Shown: positions 17,012 to 27,656 of the stretch, piece after piece
How the letters are laid out: each line of letters starts with the position of its first letter
How positions within the stretch are numbered: position 1 is the stretch's first letter
Source of the DNA: Roseateles_B sp051857535
Lineage (GTDB): Bacteria; Pseudomonadota; Gammaproteobacteria; Burkholderiales; Burkholderiaceae_C
Assembly: GCF_051857535.1 (NCBI RefSeq)
Contig: NZ_JBPZGY010000001.1
Location: 517,084-581,083 of the forward strand
DNA length: 64,000 nucleotides
Direction of reading: 5' to 3'
Notes under the pieces: generated by a model
Seen by the model: the letters and a program-made list of their open reading frames with translations, nothing else
Databases searched by the model: none
What the model was told of the DNA's origin: nothing
Translations under genes and position numbers: made by a program

Positions 17012-17326
17012 TTGTTCACTGCTCTGATTTCCCTGGTGCTTCGCCTGGTGCTGGGCGCGGCAACGGTCGTCCTGGTGCTGGGCCTGATGGTGCTGGCGCT
17101 GGCGATCCTGCTGGTCGTTGGCCTGTGGAGCCTCGTCCGAGGGCGCAAGCCGGTGCTGGAGGTCCCAGGCTTTGCGCGTGTGTGGGCCTTCCGCGCCGGG
17201 CGGGGCTTTGCCCGGGGGCCGGCGCGCCGGGCTCCTCCTGCCGACGTGGTCGACATCGAGGCGCGCGTGGTGGGCGAGGCTCATGAATCGGCCAGCCGTC
17301 CGACTCTTCCGCCGCAGGCGCACTGA
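17012..17326 (+). CDS. Small membrane protein, function unknown
   Basis: I choose the TTG start at 17012 because AAAGGAAG precedes it at normal spacing; an upstream TTG at 16991 would add seven residues. The 104-residue product has one long or two short hydrophobic segments (LISLVLRLVLGAATVVLVLGLMVLALAILLVV as two helices) followed by a basic cytoplasmic tail rich in Arg/Ala/Pro. No family is recognised. It converges on rsgA. Confidence 0.6.
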   Translation: MFTALISLVLRLVLGAATVVLVLGLMVLALAILLVVGLWSLVRGRKPVLEVPGFARVWAFRAGRGFARGPARRAPPADVVDIEARVVGEAHESASRPTLPPQAH

Positions 17327-17360
17327 GACGCGTGAGGCCTGAGCCCCCGAGCCGCGCGGC

Positions 17361-18305
17361 TTACCAGCGCTTGCCGCTGAGCTCTTCGAAGATCTCGCCG
17401 TAGATCCGGTAGCGGGAGGCGCTGATCTGGCGGGCTTCCAGCGCGGTCCGCACGCCGCAGCCGGGCTCGTGCAGGTGCGTGCAGTTGTAGAAGCGGCAGC
17501 TGCCGGCATGCTTGCGCAGGTCCGGCATCAGCTGCGGCAACTGCGCGGGCTCGATTTGGCGCAGGCCGAATTCCTGGAAGCCGGGGGAGTCGATCAGTGC
17601 GGTCTCGCGACCTGCGTCCATCCAGTACCACTGCGTGGTCGTGGTGGTGTGCCGGCCGGAGTTGAGGGCCAGGGAGATGTCCCCCACCTGGGCTTGGGCA
17701 TCGGGGATCAGCAGGTTGATCAGGGTGCTCTTGCCCGTGCCGCTGGGCCCAAGCACAAAGGTGCGCTTGCCCTGCAGCCAGGGGCGGAGTGCCTCGGCCG
17801 AAGCCTCAGGGGACTCGCGCAGGGCCAGTTCCATCACCGTCAGGCCCATGTCCCTGTAGGGTTGCAGGCGCTCACGCTGGGCCGCCACGCCAGGCAGGTC
17901 GGTCTTGTTGAGGGCCACGCGTGCGCTGATACCCGCACTCTCGGCAGCGATCAGCGCACGCGCCAGCTGCGACTCCGAGAACACCGGCTCCACCGCCACC
18001 AGCACGAGCAACTGGTCGAGGTTGGCGGCAAAGCTCTTGGTCTTCCATTCGTCCTGACGGAACAGCAGGTTGCGGCGCGGCTCCACGGCCTCGATCACGC
18101 CTTCGTCACTGCTGGCCTCGGCCCAGCGCACCTGGTCTCCCACCACGCAGTCACTCTTCTTGCCGCGGGGATGGCAGACGCGGCGGCGGCCTTCGCTGTC
18201 CTCCACGATGTAGTGCCGGCCGTGCCCGCGCACCACCAGCCCCAGGTCCAGCCCGGCGCCGCGCTTCTCTGCCGCAGTACCACCCTTGAAGCGGCCACCA
18301 CTCAC
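17361..18305 (-). CDS. rsgA: Ribosome small-subunit-dependent GTPase A
   Basis: RsgA is a circularly permuted GTPase that checks late 30S subunit maturation. The 314-residue protein has an OB-fold start, then permuted G motifs: NKTD (133-136), the P-loop GPSGTGKS (186-193), and DSPGF. It ends in the zinc-binding cluster CRFYNCTHLHEPGC (Cys270, Cys275, His277, Cys283). The start is GTG, overlapping the phhB stop by 4 bp (GTGA), so it is translationally coupled to phhB and the M48 protease. Confidence 0.96.
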   Translation of the reverse strand: MSGGRFKGGTAAEKRGAGLDLGLVVRGHGRHYIVEDSEGRRRVCHPRGKKSDCVVGDQVRWAEASSDEGVIEAVEPRRNLLFRQDEWKTKSFAANLDQLLVLVAVEPVFSESQLARALIAAESAGISARVALNKTDLPGVAAQRERLQPYRDMGLTVMELALRESPEASAEALRPWLQGKRTFVLGPSGTGKSTLINLLIPDAQAQVGDISLALNSGRHTTTTTQWYWMDAGRETALIDSPGFQEFGLRQIEPAQLPQLMPDLRKHAGSCRFYNCTHLHEPGCGVRTALEARQISASRYRIYGEIFEELSGKRW

Positions 18306-18631
18306 GGCTGGGTCTCGGGCAGGGCGCTGACCTGGGCCGCGCAGATGAAGTCGTTCACGCTGAGCCCCTGCACCGAATGCGTGCTGAAGCTGACCGTGGC
18401 CACGTTGTAGCTCAGCACCATGTCCGGGTGGTGGTCCTGCGCATGGGCGATCTCGGCCACTGCGTTGGCAAAGGCCATCACCTGGTAGTAGTTGTCGAAG
18501 ACGAAGCGGCGGGCGATGGCCTTGTGGGTGGCATCAGGCAGCCAGCCAGGGACCTGGGCCAGCCAGTCGCCGAGCTCGGCCTCAGGCAGGGCTGTGGTTT
18601 GGGGGGCGCATTGAGCAAGCAGCAGGTTCAT
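18302..18631 (-). CDS. phhB: 4a-hydroxytetrahydrobiopterin dehydratase
   Basis: This 109-residue pterin-4a-carbinolamine dehydratase recycles the pterin cofactor of aromatic amino-acid hydroxylases. The signature is the HAQDHHPDMVLSYNVATVSFSTH stretch with the catalytic histidines and the final Asp/Asn helix. It overlaps the M48 protease stop by 4 bp (ATGA) upstream and rsgA by 4 bp downstream, giving a three-gene coupled unit. Confidence 0.94.
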   Translation of the reverse strand: MNLLLAQCAPQTTALPEAELGDWLAQVPGWLPDATHKAIARRFVFDNYYQVMAFANAVAEIAHAQDHHPDMVLSYNVATVSFSTHSVQGLSVNDFICAAQVSALPETQP

Positions 18632-19959
18632 GCGGAGCAGGGGGTGGAGAGACGTTCGATGGCGGCCAGGCGTTCGCTGGCCGGCGGGTGGGAATAGTAG
18701 AAGCGGGCGTAGACCGGGTCGGGGGTCAGGGTGCCGGCATTGTCCTCGTGGAGCTTGAGCAGGGCATTGCTCAGATCCTGGCCGCTGGACTGGGCGCAGG
18801 CGTAGGCGTCGGCCTGGAACTCGTCGCGGCGCGAGAGTTGGGCCGCCAGCGGCGTGAAGAAGAAGCTGAACACCGGCATCACCAGCAGGAAGAGCAGCAG
18901 GGCCAGGGCGTCATTGGGCGCCGCCATGTTCGGCTGCACACCCAGGCCCAGGTAGAAGCCCACCTGGGTGCCCAGCCAGCCCAGCAGTGCGAAGCCCAGC
19001 AGGCTCAGTCCGAAGAGGCCGAGCATGCGCTTGAGTACATGGCGATGCTTGAAGTGCCCCAGTTCGTGAGCCAGCACGGCCTCGACCTCGCCGGGGTGCA
19101 GGCGCTGCAGCAGCGTGTCGAAGAAGACGACCCGCTTGGCCGCGCCCAGGCCGGTGAAGTAGGCATTGCCATGCGCCGAGCGCCGGCTGCCGTCCATCAC
19201 GAAGAGGCCCTTGGCCGCGAAGCCGCAGCGTTTCATCAGGGCTTCGACACGGCCCTTGAGAAGCTCGTCCTGAAGGGGCTCGAACTTATTGAAGAGGGGG
19301 GCGATGACGGTGGGGTAGAGCACCATGATCAGCAGGTTGAAGCCCATCCAGGCGCCCCAGGCCCACAGCCACCACATGGGGCCGGCCGTGCCCATGAGCC
19401 ACAGGATCAGGGCGGCAATGGGCAGGCCGATCAGCGCGCCGACCAGCAGGCCCTTGACCATGTCGGCGAAGTACAGCGCCAGGGTCGTTCGGTTGAAGCC
19501 GAAGCGCTGTTCGAGGCGGAAGGTGTGGTACAGCGACAGCGGCAGGTCCAGCAGGCCGCCGATGAGGGCGAAGGCCGTGATGAGACCGAGTTGGTAGGCC
19601 ATGGGGCCAAAGCGCTGCAGGGCGTGGTCCAGGACCCATTCGTTGAGGCTGTTGAGCCCGCCCATGAGTGTCCAGCCGATCAGCAAGGCGCTGGAGACGG
19701 CCAGGCTCAGCATGCCGAAGCCCGTGTTGGCCGCGGTGTAGTCGGCAGCCTTCTGGTGGGCGGCCAGGGGCACGCTGGCGGCAAAGGCGGGTGGGACGGC
19801 GCCGCGGTGTTCGCGCACATGCCGCACCTGGCGGCTGGCCAGCCAGAGCTTGAGCAGCAGGCTCAGGCCCAGGGCGGCAGCGAGCAGGGCGCTCATCAAC
19901 GGTGCCGACAGCGGTGGCAAGCAGGCCTGCAGCGGGGGGATCAGGGAGGCAGTTTGCAT
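18628..19959 (-). CDS. M48 family membrane metallopeptidase (Ste24-like)
   Basis: This 443-residue integral membrane zinc protease has several hydrophobic segments, the N-terminal CAAX-protease-associated region, HELGH (298-302) with zinc-binding histidines, and the downstream Glu in SRRDEFQADAYA. It is related to Ste24/HtpX proteases that handle misfolded or lipid-modified membrane proteins. The start at 19959 puts MQTASLIPPLQACLPPL at the N-terminus; the upstream open frame overlaps the orn promoter and is not family-like. Confidence 0.92.
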   Translation of the reverse strand: MQTASLIPPLQACLPPLSAPLMSALLAAALGLSLLLKLWLASRQVRHVREHRGAVPPAFAASVPLAAHQKAADYTAANTGFGMLSLAVSSALLIGWTLMGGLNSLNEWVLDHALQRFGPMAYQLGLITAFALIGGLLDLPLSLYHTFRLEQRFGFNRTTLALYFADMVKGLLVGALIGLPIAALILWLMGTAGPMWWLWAWGAWMGFNLLIMVLYPTVIAPLFNKFEPLQDELLKGRVEALMKRCGFAAKGLFVMDGSRRSAHGNAYFTGLGAAKRVVFFDTLLQRLHPGEVEAVLAHELGHFKHRHVLKRMLGLFGLSLLGFALLGWLGTQVGFYLGLGVQPNMAAPNDALALLLFLLVMPVFSFFFTPLAAQLSRRDEFQADAYACAQSSGQDLSNALLKLHEDNAGTLTPDPVYARFYYSHPPASERLAAIERLSTPCSA

Positions 19960-20029
19960 GGTGCCAAGTGTAGGCCTGCGACAATGGCAGCTTGCCCTTC
20001 CCGGGCGCAGCATCATTTCCCGACACATC

Positions 20030-20611
20030 ATGAGCGACACCACCGGCACCACCGACGCCCCCCTGCTGCCCATCAGCGACCAGAACCTGATCTGGATCGA
20101 CCTGGAGATGACCGGCCTCTACCCCGACCGCGACCGCATCATCGAGGTGGCCGTGGTGGTCACGGATCCGCACCTCTCCGTGCGCATCGAGGGCCCGGTC
20201 TTCGCCATCCACCAGAGCGACGAGACCCTGGACAAGATGGATGCCTGGAACAAGGGCACGCATGGCAAGAGCGGTCTGATCGACCGCGTGAAGGCCTCCA
20301 CCATCACCGAGGACGAGGCCGCTGCACAAACCATCGCCTTCCTGAGGCAGTACGTGCCCGCCGGCAAGTCGCCCATGTGCGGCAACAGCATCTGCCAAGA
20401 CCGCCGCTTCCTCGCCAACTACATGCCCACACTGGAAGACTTTTTCCACTACCGCAACCTGGACGTGTCCACGCTCAAGGAACTGGCCCGGCGCTGGAAG
20501 CCCGGCATCATCGAGGGCTTCAAAAAGGCCCAGGCCCACACCGCGCTGGCCGACATCCACGAGTCCATCGACGAACTCGCCTACTACCGCACGCATCTGC
20601 TGAGCGTCTGA
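20030..20611 (+). CDS. orn: Oligoribonuclease
   Basis: Orn degrades 2-5 nt RNAs to mononucleotides, including pGpG from cyclic di-GMP turnover. The 193-residue DEDDh exonuclease shows WIDLEMTGL (Asp24, Glu26), CGNSICQDRRFL and AHTALADIHESI, the three exonuclease motifs. The start MSDTTGTTDA is set by conservation just after it. A GACAAT hexamer lies about 45 bases upstream. It is divergent from the M48 protease operon and followed by pabB. Confidence 0.96.
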   Translation: MSDTTGTTDAPLLPISDQNLIWIDLEMTGLYPDRDRIIEVAVVVTDPHLSVRIEGPVFAIHQSDETLDKMDAWNKGTHGKSGLIDRVKASTITEDEAAAQTIAFLRQYVPAGKSPMCGNSICQDRRFLANYMPTLEDFFHYRNLDVSTLKELARRWKPGIIEGFKKAQAHTALADIHESIDELAYYRTHLLSV

Positions 20612-20648
20612 TTCCCGGCGTTTCGCTTCGCAACAAGCCCTTCCGCCC

Positions 20649-22457
20649 ATGACGGCCACGCTGCGTCCCGAGCAGATCCAGGCGGCCTTCGACTTTCCCC
20701 GCCACCCGCTGGCGCGGGAAGACGGGGAGCGCTTGCGCGGGGTCTGGACTACCCCGCCCGCGCGCTGCTTGCGGGCCGGCTCGGCAGCGGAGCTGCCCGG
20801 CGTGATCGACGCCGCAGAGCAAGCCTCGCGCGCGGGGGCCTGGGTGCTGGGCGGGTTGCGCTACGAGGCCGCTTCGGCCCTGGAGTCCAGGCTGGCCCAC
20901 CATGCCGCCGAGGGGCCGCTGGCCGAGTTCGCCGTGTACGAGCAGGCACCCGAACCCTGGCCCATCCTGCCTTGCTTCAGCGGCGCCCTGGACTGGACTG
21001 ACAGCCAGCCGGCAGCCGATGAGGCACGCCAGGTCGAGCGCATCCGTGAGTGGATACGCGCCGGCGACTGCTACCAGGTCAACCTCACCACCCGCCTGCG
21101 CCCGCAGGCCGCCGCGCCCGATCTGGCGCAGCTCTTCCTGGCACTGCAGGCGGCGCAGCCAGGCGGTTTTGCGCTCTTCCTGCGCGGGGCCGGCGTGGCC
21201 AGTGTCTCGCCCGAACTCTTCTTCGACTGGCGTCCCGTGCCTGAGGCCCAGGGCGGCACGCGCAGCTGGCTGCTGTCTGCCCAGCCCATGAAGGGCACGG
21301 CGCCGCGTGGCCGTGATGTGGTCGAGGACGAGGCAGCCCAGGCCTATCTGCGCACCAGTCCCAAGGAGCGTGCCGAGAACCTGATGATCGTGGACCTGCT
21401 GCGCAACGACATCAGCCGCGTGGCCCAGGTTGGTACGGTGCGCGTCCCACGGCTCTTCGAGCTGATTGCCCTGCCGACGGTCTGGCAGATGGTGTCCAGC
21501 GTCAGCGCCGTCACGCGGGCCAGCGTGCGCCTGCTGGACGTCTTCCGTGCCTTGTTTCCCTGCGGCTCCGTGACCGGGGCCCCCAAGATCCGCGCCATGC
21601 AGATCATCCGTGAACTGGAGCCGGAGCCGCGCGGCTGGTACTGCGGTGCGCTGGGTGTGCTGCAGCCAGGCGGCGTCGCCACGTTCAACGTTCCTATCCG
21701 TACCGTCGAGCGGGGGCGCGCAGGCTGGCAGTGCGGCATCGGCAGTGGCATCACTCTGGACTCCGATCCAGCTGCCGAGCTGGCCGAGTGGCGGGCCAAG
21801 ACCCGCTTCCTGCTGCGCGCTGAGGCGCCCGTCGAGGCGCTGGAGACGCTGCGCCTGGAGTCTGGCGAGTTGTGCCATCTGGAGCTGCACCTGGCGCGGC
21901 TGCAGCGCACGGCACACCACTTTGGCCTGCGGTACCGAGCGACCGATGTGCGCCAGGCCCTGGCCGAGCAGGCTGCGCGGCACCCCGAGGGGCGCTGGCG
22001 TGTGCGGCTGACGCTGCCTCGCGACGGGCAGCCGCACTGCTCCGTGCATCCCTTGGGCGATACTCCACTGCCCGTGCCGCTGGAACTGGCCCGACGCCCC
22101 ATGCCGACCCAGGGGGCGCTGGCAGAGTATCTGCAGCACAAGACCACGCGACGCGCCCATTACGAGGCCTTCGCACAAGACAAGACAGCGGCAGCCTTCG
22201 ATGTGCTGCTGTGGAACGAAGACGAGGAACTGACGGAGTGCAGCTTTGGCAATATCGCGCTCCAGATCGAGGGCCGCTGGCTGACGCCGCGACTGGCCGC
22301 TGGGCTGCTGCCCGGCGTGCTGCGCGAGGCCATGCTGGCCCGAGGGCAGCTGCAGGAAGCACGGCTGCTCAAGTCAGACCTGGCGCGTGCCCAGGGCCTG
22401 GCCTTTTTCAACAGCCTGCGGGGTTGGTGCCCCGCCGTGCTGATTCCCGAACCCTGA
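20649..22457 (+). CDS. pabB: Aminodeoxychorismate synthase component I fused to aminodeoxychorismate lyase-like domain
   Basis: This 602-residue bifunctional folate enzyme makes 4-amino-4-deoxychorismate and probably converts it to p-aminobenzoate. The N-terminal part (about 1-390) is a chorismate-binding domain with DCYQVNLT, MKGTAPRG, ENLMIVDLLRNDISR, PCGSVTGAPK and CGIGSGIT. The C-terminal part (about 400-602) is a class IV PLP aminotransferase-like (PabC) domain with HLELHLARLQRTA, NEDEELTECSFGN and PGVLREAML. The PabB-PabC fusion is common in proteobacteria. It lies 37 bp after orn. Confidence 0.93.
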   Translation: MTATLRPEQIQAAFDFPRHPLAREDGERLRGVWTTPPARCLRAGSAAELPGVIDAAEQASRAGAWVLGGLRYEAASALESRLAHHAAEGPLAEFAVYEQAPEPWPILPCFSGALDWTDSQPAADEARQVERIREWIRAGDCYQVNLTTRLRPQAAAPDLAQLFLALQAAQPGGFALFLRGAGVASVSPELFFDWRPVPEAQGGTRSWLLSAQPMKGTAPRGRDVVEDEAAQAYLRTSPKERAENLMIVDLLRNDISRVAQVGTVRVPRLFELIALPTVWQMVSSVSAVTRASVRLLDVFRALFPCGSVTGAPKIRAMQIIRELEPEPRGWYCGALGVLQPGGVATFNVPIRTVERGRAGWQCGIGSGITLDSDPAAELAEWRAKTRFLLRAEAPVEALETLRLESGELCHLELHLARLQRTAHHFGLRYRATDVRQALAEQAARHPEGRWRVRLTLPRDGQPHCSVHPLGDTPLPVPLELARRPMPTQGALAEYLQHKTTRRAHYEAFAQDKTAAAFDVLLWNEDEELTECSFGNIALQIEGRWLTPRLAAGLLPGVLREAMLARGQLQEARLLKSDLARAQGLAFFNSLRGWCPAVLIPEP

Positions 22458-22498
22458 ATCCATAGGGGCGGCTCTCAAGGCCTGTCCCTTCCAATCCC

Positions 22499-25318
22499 AT
22501 GGCAACTAGCAAGACCCCGCGGCGCAAGGCCGCCACCGAAATCGAGGCAGCACCTGCCAAGCAGGCGTCAGTGAAGAAAAGGCCGGCGACCGAGTCCGCC
22601 AAGGCTGAGAAGGCCGCCAAGCCTGCCAAGGCAGAGAAAGCTGTGAAGGCAGAGAAGGCAGACAAGGCCGCCAAGCCCGCCGCCAAACCCAAACGCCCGG
22701 CTGCCAAGCCCGCAGCGCCGGCCGAGGCCGTCGCGGTCAAGAAAGCCGCCACCAAGTCCGTGGCGGCCAAGACGAGCGCAGCCAAGGCGAGCGCCGCAAA
22801 GACGACCGTAAAGACGAGCGCCGCAAAGAAGAGCGCTGAGAAGGCGAACGCCGGCAAGGCAAGCCTGGCAAAAGCTAGCCTGGCAAAAGCGGCAGCGGTC
22901 GCTGCGCCGGCCGTTGCCAGGAAGTCTGGCAAGAAGGCTGAGCTTGTGAGCGGCAGCGAGCCGGTCGAACCGGCAGCCAAGAGCGGCCGCAAGAAAGCGC
23001 CGGCCGCGGCCGCGCCTGTCGAAGCCAAGGCCACCCGCCCGGCGCGCAGCCGCAAGATCACCGAGAGCCAGGCGCCCGCTGTGCCCGAGGCCGAGGCTGA
23101 GGTATCCAAGCCGGCCCGCAAGACCCGCAAGAGCAGCCCGCCGGCCGTTGCAGCGCCGGTGGCGGCTCTCGTCGCCGAAGTGGCGGCTGCGCTGGAGGAG
23201 CCTGCTGCGCCCGTCGCCCGCAAGCGCGCGGGCGGGCGTGGCAAGGGGGCGGTCACCGAGACAGCCACGGAGGTGGTCACTGAGGCAGCCGCGGCGCTGG
23301 CCCCATCACCATCCGCTCTCGAGGAAGCTCCCGCCAAGCCTGCCCGCAAGACTCGCCCGCCGAAGAAGGCAAAGCCCCTGGCGGCCGATGCTGTCGAGCA
23401 GGATGCTGCGGAGCAGGCCAAGGACGAGCCCGGCCCAGGCGAACCGCCTGCGATCGATGGACCTGATTGGCGCTGGCACAAGGCGCAGGCCGGCCTGTTC
23501 GGCAGCTATGCCGTCCATGACGCTGATGGCGAGCCACTGGCCACGCTGGAGCTGCAAGGCGGCATTGGCCATTACCGCTGCAACTGCGCGGAATTCCAGG
23601 ATAGCGAGGAGGGCTCCTGTGCGCATGGCCAGTGGCTGCTGGAGCAACTGGCCGCTGCCCGTGAAGGTCAGGCCGACAGGCTGGCGGCCGGGCCGGACAC
23701 CGCCTGGAGCGAGCTGGGCCTCAGTGCAGGCTGGCAGCGCCGCCTGGTCTGGCGCCTGGGGCAGGGCGCCAGCTCGGCCTTGCGCTCGCTGGCCGAGGAT
23801 TGCGCTGACGAACAGGGGCGATTCATTGCGCCGCTGGAGGGTCAGGTCTTGCCTATGCTGCTGCAGGCCGCGGCGGCCGAAGGCCATGAGCTGCGCGTGG
23901 GCGCCGAGGTCTGGCAGCAGCTGGCGCTGTCTGCCGATGCCGGCGATCGTGTCGAACGCCTGGCACAGGCCTTCGAGCAGGGCCTGGCCTCGCCGGCCCT
24001 GCAGGCCCAGGTGAAGGCAGTGCTGCCCGACATGCAATGGGAGGCGGCGCTCTTTGCAGTCTGCGCTGGCCGGGCCTTGCTGGCCGACGAATCCCCTTTG
24101 CCGCAACGCCCCTCTGCGGTGGCGGCAGCGCAGCTGTGGCAGTCCCACTTCGGCGTGGGCGCGGTGGCCATCGTGGCGCCGTCCACCCTGCATGAGGCCT
24201 GGCGCGAGGACGTCATCCGCTTGCTGGGCGCCTGGCCGACCGGCTGGGTGCTGCAGGCACCGACCGATCTGTCGCCGGCCGCTGGCTGCGAGCTGTTGAT
24301 CGTCGATGCTGTCGATGCCTTGGGTGATGTGCTGCCGGCTCTGCGCCAACTGGGTGCAGCTCATCTGATCCTGCTGTCCCATCGCGAACTGCTTGGCACG
24401 GAGCTGCTGAGCGCCCTGGTCGCCTGGATTGACGAGGCGCGTCGCGGCCCCTATGCCGCTCTGCGGCGGCTGGGCCGCGAAGCCGGCAAGCGCCAGCAGC
24501 GCGAAGTGCTGGAAACGGTGATGCTGGCGCGCCGCCGCCGCGATCTCGCGCCGGGCCTGCCGGTCCAGCTGCTGACGCACTGGGTGCGCGTGCCGGCAGG
24601 GGACAGCGCCGGCCTGGCGCTGGACACCACGGACGTGCAGTGCGTCCAGCGCCTGCATCAGCGCTGGTCCCGCCTGGGCAGTCTCTCGGCGGGTGAGCAG
24701 CTGCAGCTGCAGCAAGCCCTGTTGCGCTTGCGCCTGGGCGACGCAGCGCAGGCCGAGAAGATGGGCGAAGCTCGCGCCGCAGCCCTGGTGCGCCTGTTGC
24801 CGGAGCTGGTGCCGGGGCGTGCGGAGCGCGTGGTGGTGTTCGCCCAGCAGGACGCTGCACTGCGCCCGCTGGCGCTGGCACTGCAGGAGCTGGGCCTGCC
24901 TCTTGCCAATCTGCGCCAGCACCAGAGCGCCGAAGTACGCGCCATGGAACTCCAGGCATGGTCCGAAGGCGAAGCCAGCGTGCTGCTTGCCACCGATGCC
25001 GCCTGCACAGGCCTGGACCTGCGTCAGCCTGGCAGCGTCCTCGTCCATGCGGATCTGTGCTGGAACCCGGCACTGATGAAGCAGCGGCTGGCGCGTCTGG
25101 CCGCCGAAGGCAGCGAAGGTGCCGGCCCGTCCGACTGGGCCTTGGTGCTCGAGGCAGGCTTCGATCCCGTCCAGTTGGCGGCTCACGGCCAGGAGGCGTC
25201 CCTGCCGTCTGGCCTCCAGGACGGCGAGGCGGGGGCCATCCCCTTCCTGGCTGGCTCAGACCTTGCCGCCTTCATGGAGGCTGTGGGTCGCGCCCTGGGC
25301 GCTCTGAAGGCCGCCTGA
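22499..25318 (+). CDS. Histone-H1-like / SWIM / degenerate SNF2-helicase protein
   Basis: This 939-residue protein has three parts. Residues 1 to about 330 are an Ala/Lys-rich tail with AK-type repeats resembling histone H1, AlgP or Hc1. Cys361-x-Cys363-x10-Cys374-x-His376 (RCNCAEF and CAHG) is a SWIM zinc finger. Residues about 400-939 keep the layout of an SNF2 ATPase (LLADE, VAPSTLHEAWREDVIRLL, VVVFAQQ, LLATDAACTGLDL, DLCWNPALMKQRLARL), but the Walker A GLGKT is replaced by SPLPQR (531-536), the DEAH box by DAVD (603-606), and the second arginine of motif VI by Ala869. ATP hydrolysis is therefore unlikely. I infer a DNA-binding nucleoid protein. It starts 41 bp after pabB. Confidence 0.8.
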   Translation: MATSKTPRRKAATEIEAAPAKQASVKKRPATESAKAEKAAKPAKAEKAVKAEKADKAAKPAAKPKRPAAKPAAPAEAVAVKKAATKSVAAKTSAAKASAAKTTVKTSAAKKSAEKANAGKASLAKASLAKAAAVAAPAVARKSGKKAELVSGSEPVEPAAKSGRKKAPAAAAPVEAKATRPARSRKITESQAPAVPEAEAEVSKPARKTRKSSPPAVAAPVAALVAEVAAALEEPAAPVARKRAGGRGKGAVTETATEVVTEAAAALAPSPSALEEAPAKPARKTRPPKKAKPLAADAVEQDAAEQAKDEPGPGEPPAIDGPDWRWHKAQAGLFGSYAVHDADGEPLATLELQGGIGHYRCNCAEFQDSEEGSCAHGQWLLEQLAAAREGQADRLAAGPDTAWSELGLSAGWQRRLVWRLGQGASSALRSLAEDCADEQGRFIAPLEGQVLPMLLQAAAAEGHELRVGAEVWQQLALSADAGDRVERLAQAFEQGLASPALQAQVKAVLPDMQWEAALFAVCAGRALLADESPLPQRPSAVAAAQLWQSHFGVGAVAIVAPSTLHEAWREDVIRLLGAWPTGWVLQAPTDLSPAAGCELLIVDAVDALGDVLPALRQLGAAHLILLSHRELLGTELLSALVAWIDEARRGPYAALRRLGREAGKRQQREVLETVMLARRRRDLAPGLPVQLLTHWVRVPAGDSAGLALDTTDVQCVQRLHQRWSRLGSLSAGEQLQLQQALLRLRLGDAAQAEKMGEARAAALVRLLPELVPGRAERVVVFAQQDAALRPLALALQELGLPLANLRQHQSAEVRAMELQAWSEGEASVLLATDAACTGLDLRQPGSVLVHADLCWNPALMKQRLARLAAEGSEGAGPSDWALVLEAGFDPVQLAAHGQEASLPSGLQDGEAGAIPFLAGSDLAAFMEAVGRALGALKAA
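23838..23852 (-). repeat. Copy of the 15-base recurring motif inside coding sequence (14/15)
   Basis: The minus strand reads GCAAGACCTGACCCT, one base from the consensus. It lies within the SNF2-like gene. Confidence 0.5.
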
Positions 25319-25435
25319 CCGGGCGGGCGAGCTGGCGTGGGCGTCAGGGACACCGCGCCTCGCCGGATTCGCAGCGCTGGACGGCAGGAAGTCACGCCAG
25401 GCGCCACCTCGTCTGCCCAATGGCCGTCGGGGCGC

Positions 25436-25465
25436 TTGGCGTTTCCGTGAAAACCCTGGTATGAT
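25436..25465 (+). promoter_or_regulatory. Sigma70-type promoter candidate for the DEAD-box helicase gene
   Basis: TTGGCG (25436-25441) and TATGAT (25460-25465) are separated by 18 bp. The -10 matches consensus at five of six positions and the -35 at four. Confidence 0.5.
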
Positions 25466-25471
25466 TGCGGT

Positions 25472-25506
25472 CTCACTGCAGCAGGGTTGTCTGAGCCCGG
25501 GCAGTG
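25472..25506 (+). promoter_or_regulatory. 5'-terminal stem-loop in helicase leader
   Basis: TCACTGC and GCAGTGA form a perfect 7-bp outer stem around a 21-base loop with further weak GGG/CCC pairing. It starts at the position expected for the transcript start. Confidence 0.45.
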
Positions 25507-25821
25507 ATCCGTACGTCTCCTCTGACCTTGTCCGGCAGCCCCTCTTCATCATCTTGATGCATCAGTGGTGCCCGACGCCCTCGGGTTCGGTCGGCGGCGA
25601 TGCCGTCGCTTTGACTGTGACCCCGACGCCGCACCGGCTCCAGAGCTCAAGCCTCTTTTTTCTGCTTGGCAGACCCTGATGGTCTTGCACGCCCGGTGTA
25701 CGACGTGAATCGTCTTCCAGCGACTCGACCCTGACCGCGGCTTTCCATTGCCTGCTGCGGTCGCATGCCTTGCGCCTGCCGCTTTCGGCCGTCGCCGGGC
25801 ATGGCTTTGCAGAAAGAAATC

Positions 25822-27585
<1,764 letters not shown>

Positions 27586-27594
27586 GTGAGCTGA

Positions 27595-27626
27595 GGCCGG
27601 CGCGTCCCTGACGCGGCCGGCCTTTT
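27595..27626 (+). terminator. Intrinsic terminator of the DEAD-box helicase gene
   Basis: GGCCGGCGCGTC pairs with GACGCGGCCGGCC (one bulged G) around a CCT loop, followed by TTTTCTTT. Confidence 0.85.
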
Positions 27627-27656
27627 CTTTGGGTCTAGGTCTTCGTCTCTGGACAG

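Larger units (their letters stand above)
25319..25821 (+). other. Long gene-free leader region before the DEAD-box helicase gene
   Basis: These 503 bp hold no convincing gene. I see a promoter candidate (25436-25465), a stem-loop beginning at the predicted transcript start (25472-25506), and a short GC-containing segment followed by TCTTTTTT around 25640-25660 that might pause transcription. The mRNA leader would be about 350 nt. Confidence 0.55.

Noticed and set aside
18688..20652. 654-codon plus-strand frame over the M48 protease and orn
   Set aside because: It is the mirror of two real genes with strong motifs on their own strands.
22499..23500. Lys/Ala repeats as a CRISPR-like or tandem DNA array
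   Set aside because: The repeats are at the protein level in one open frame, with variable codons and no regular spacer length.
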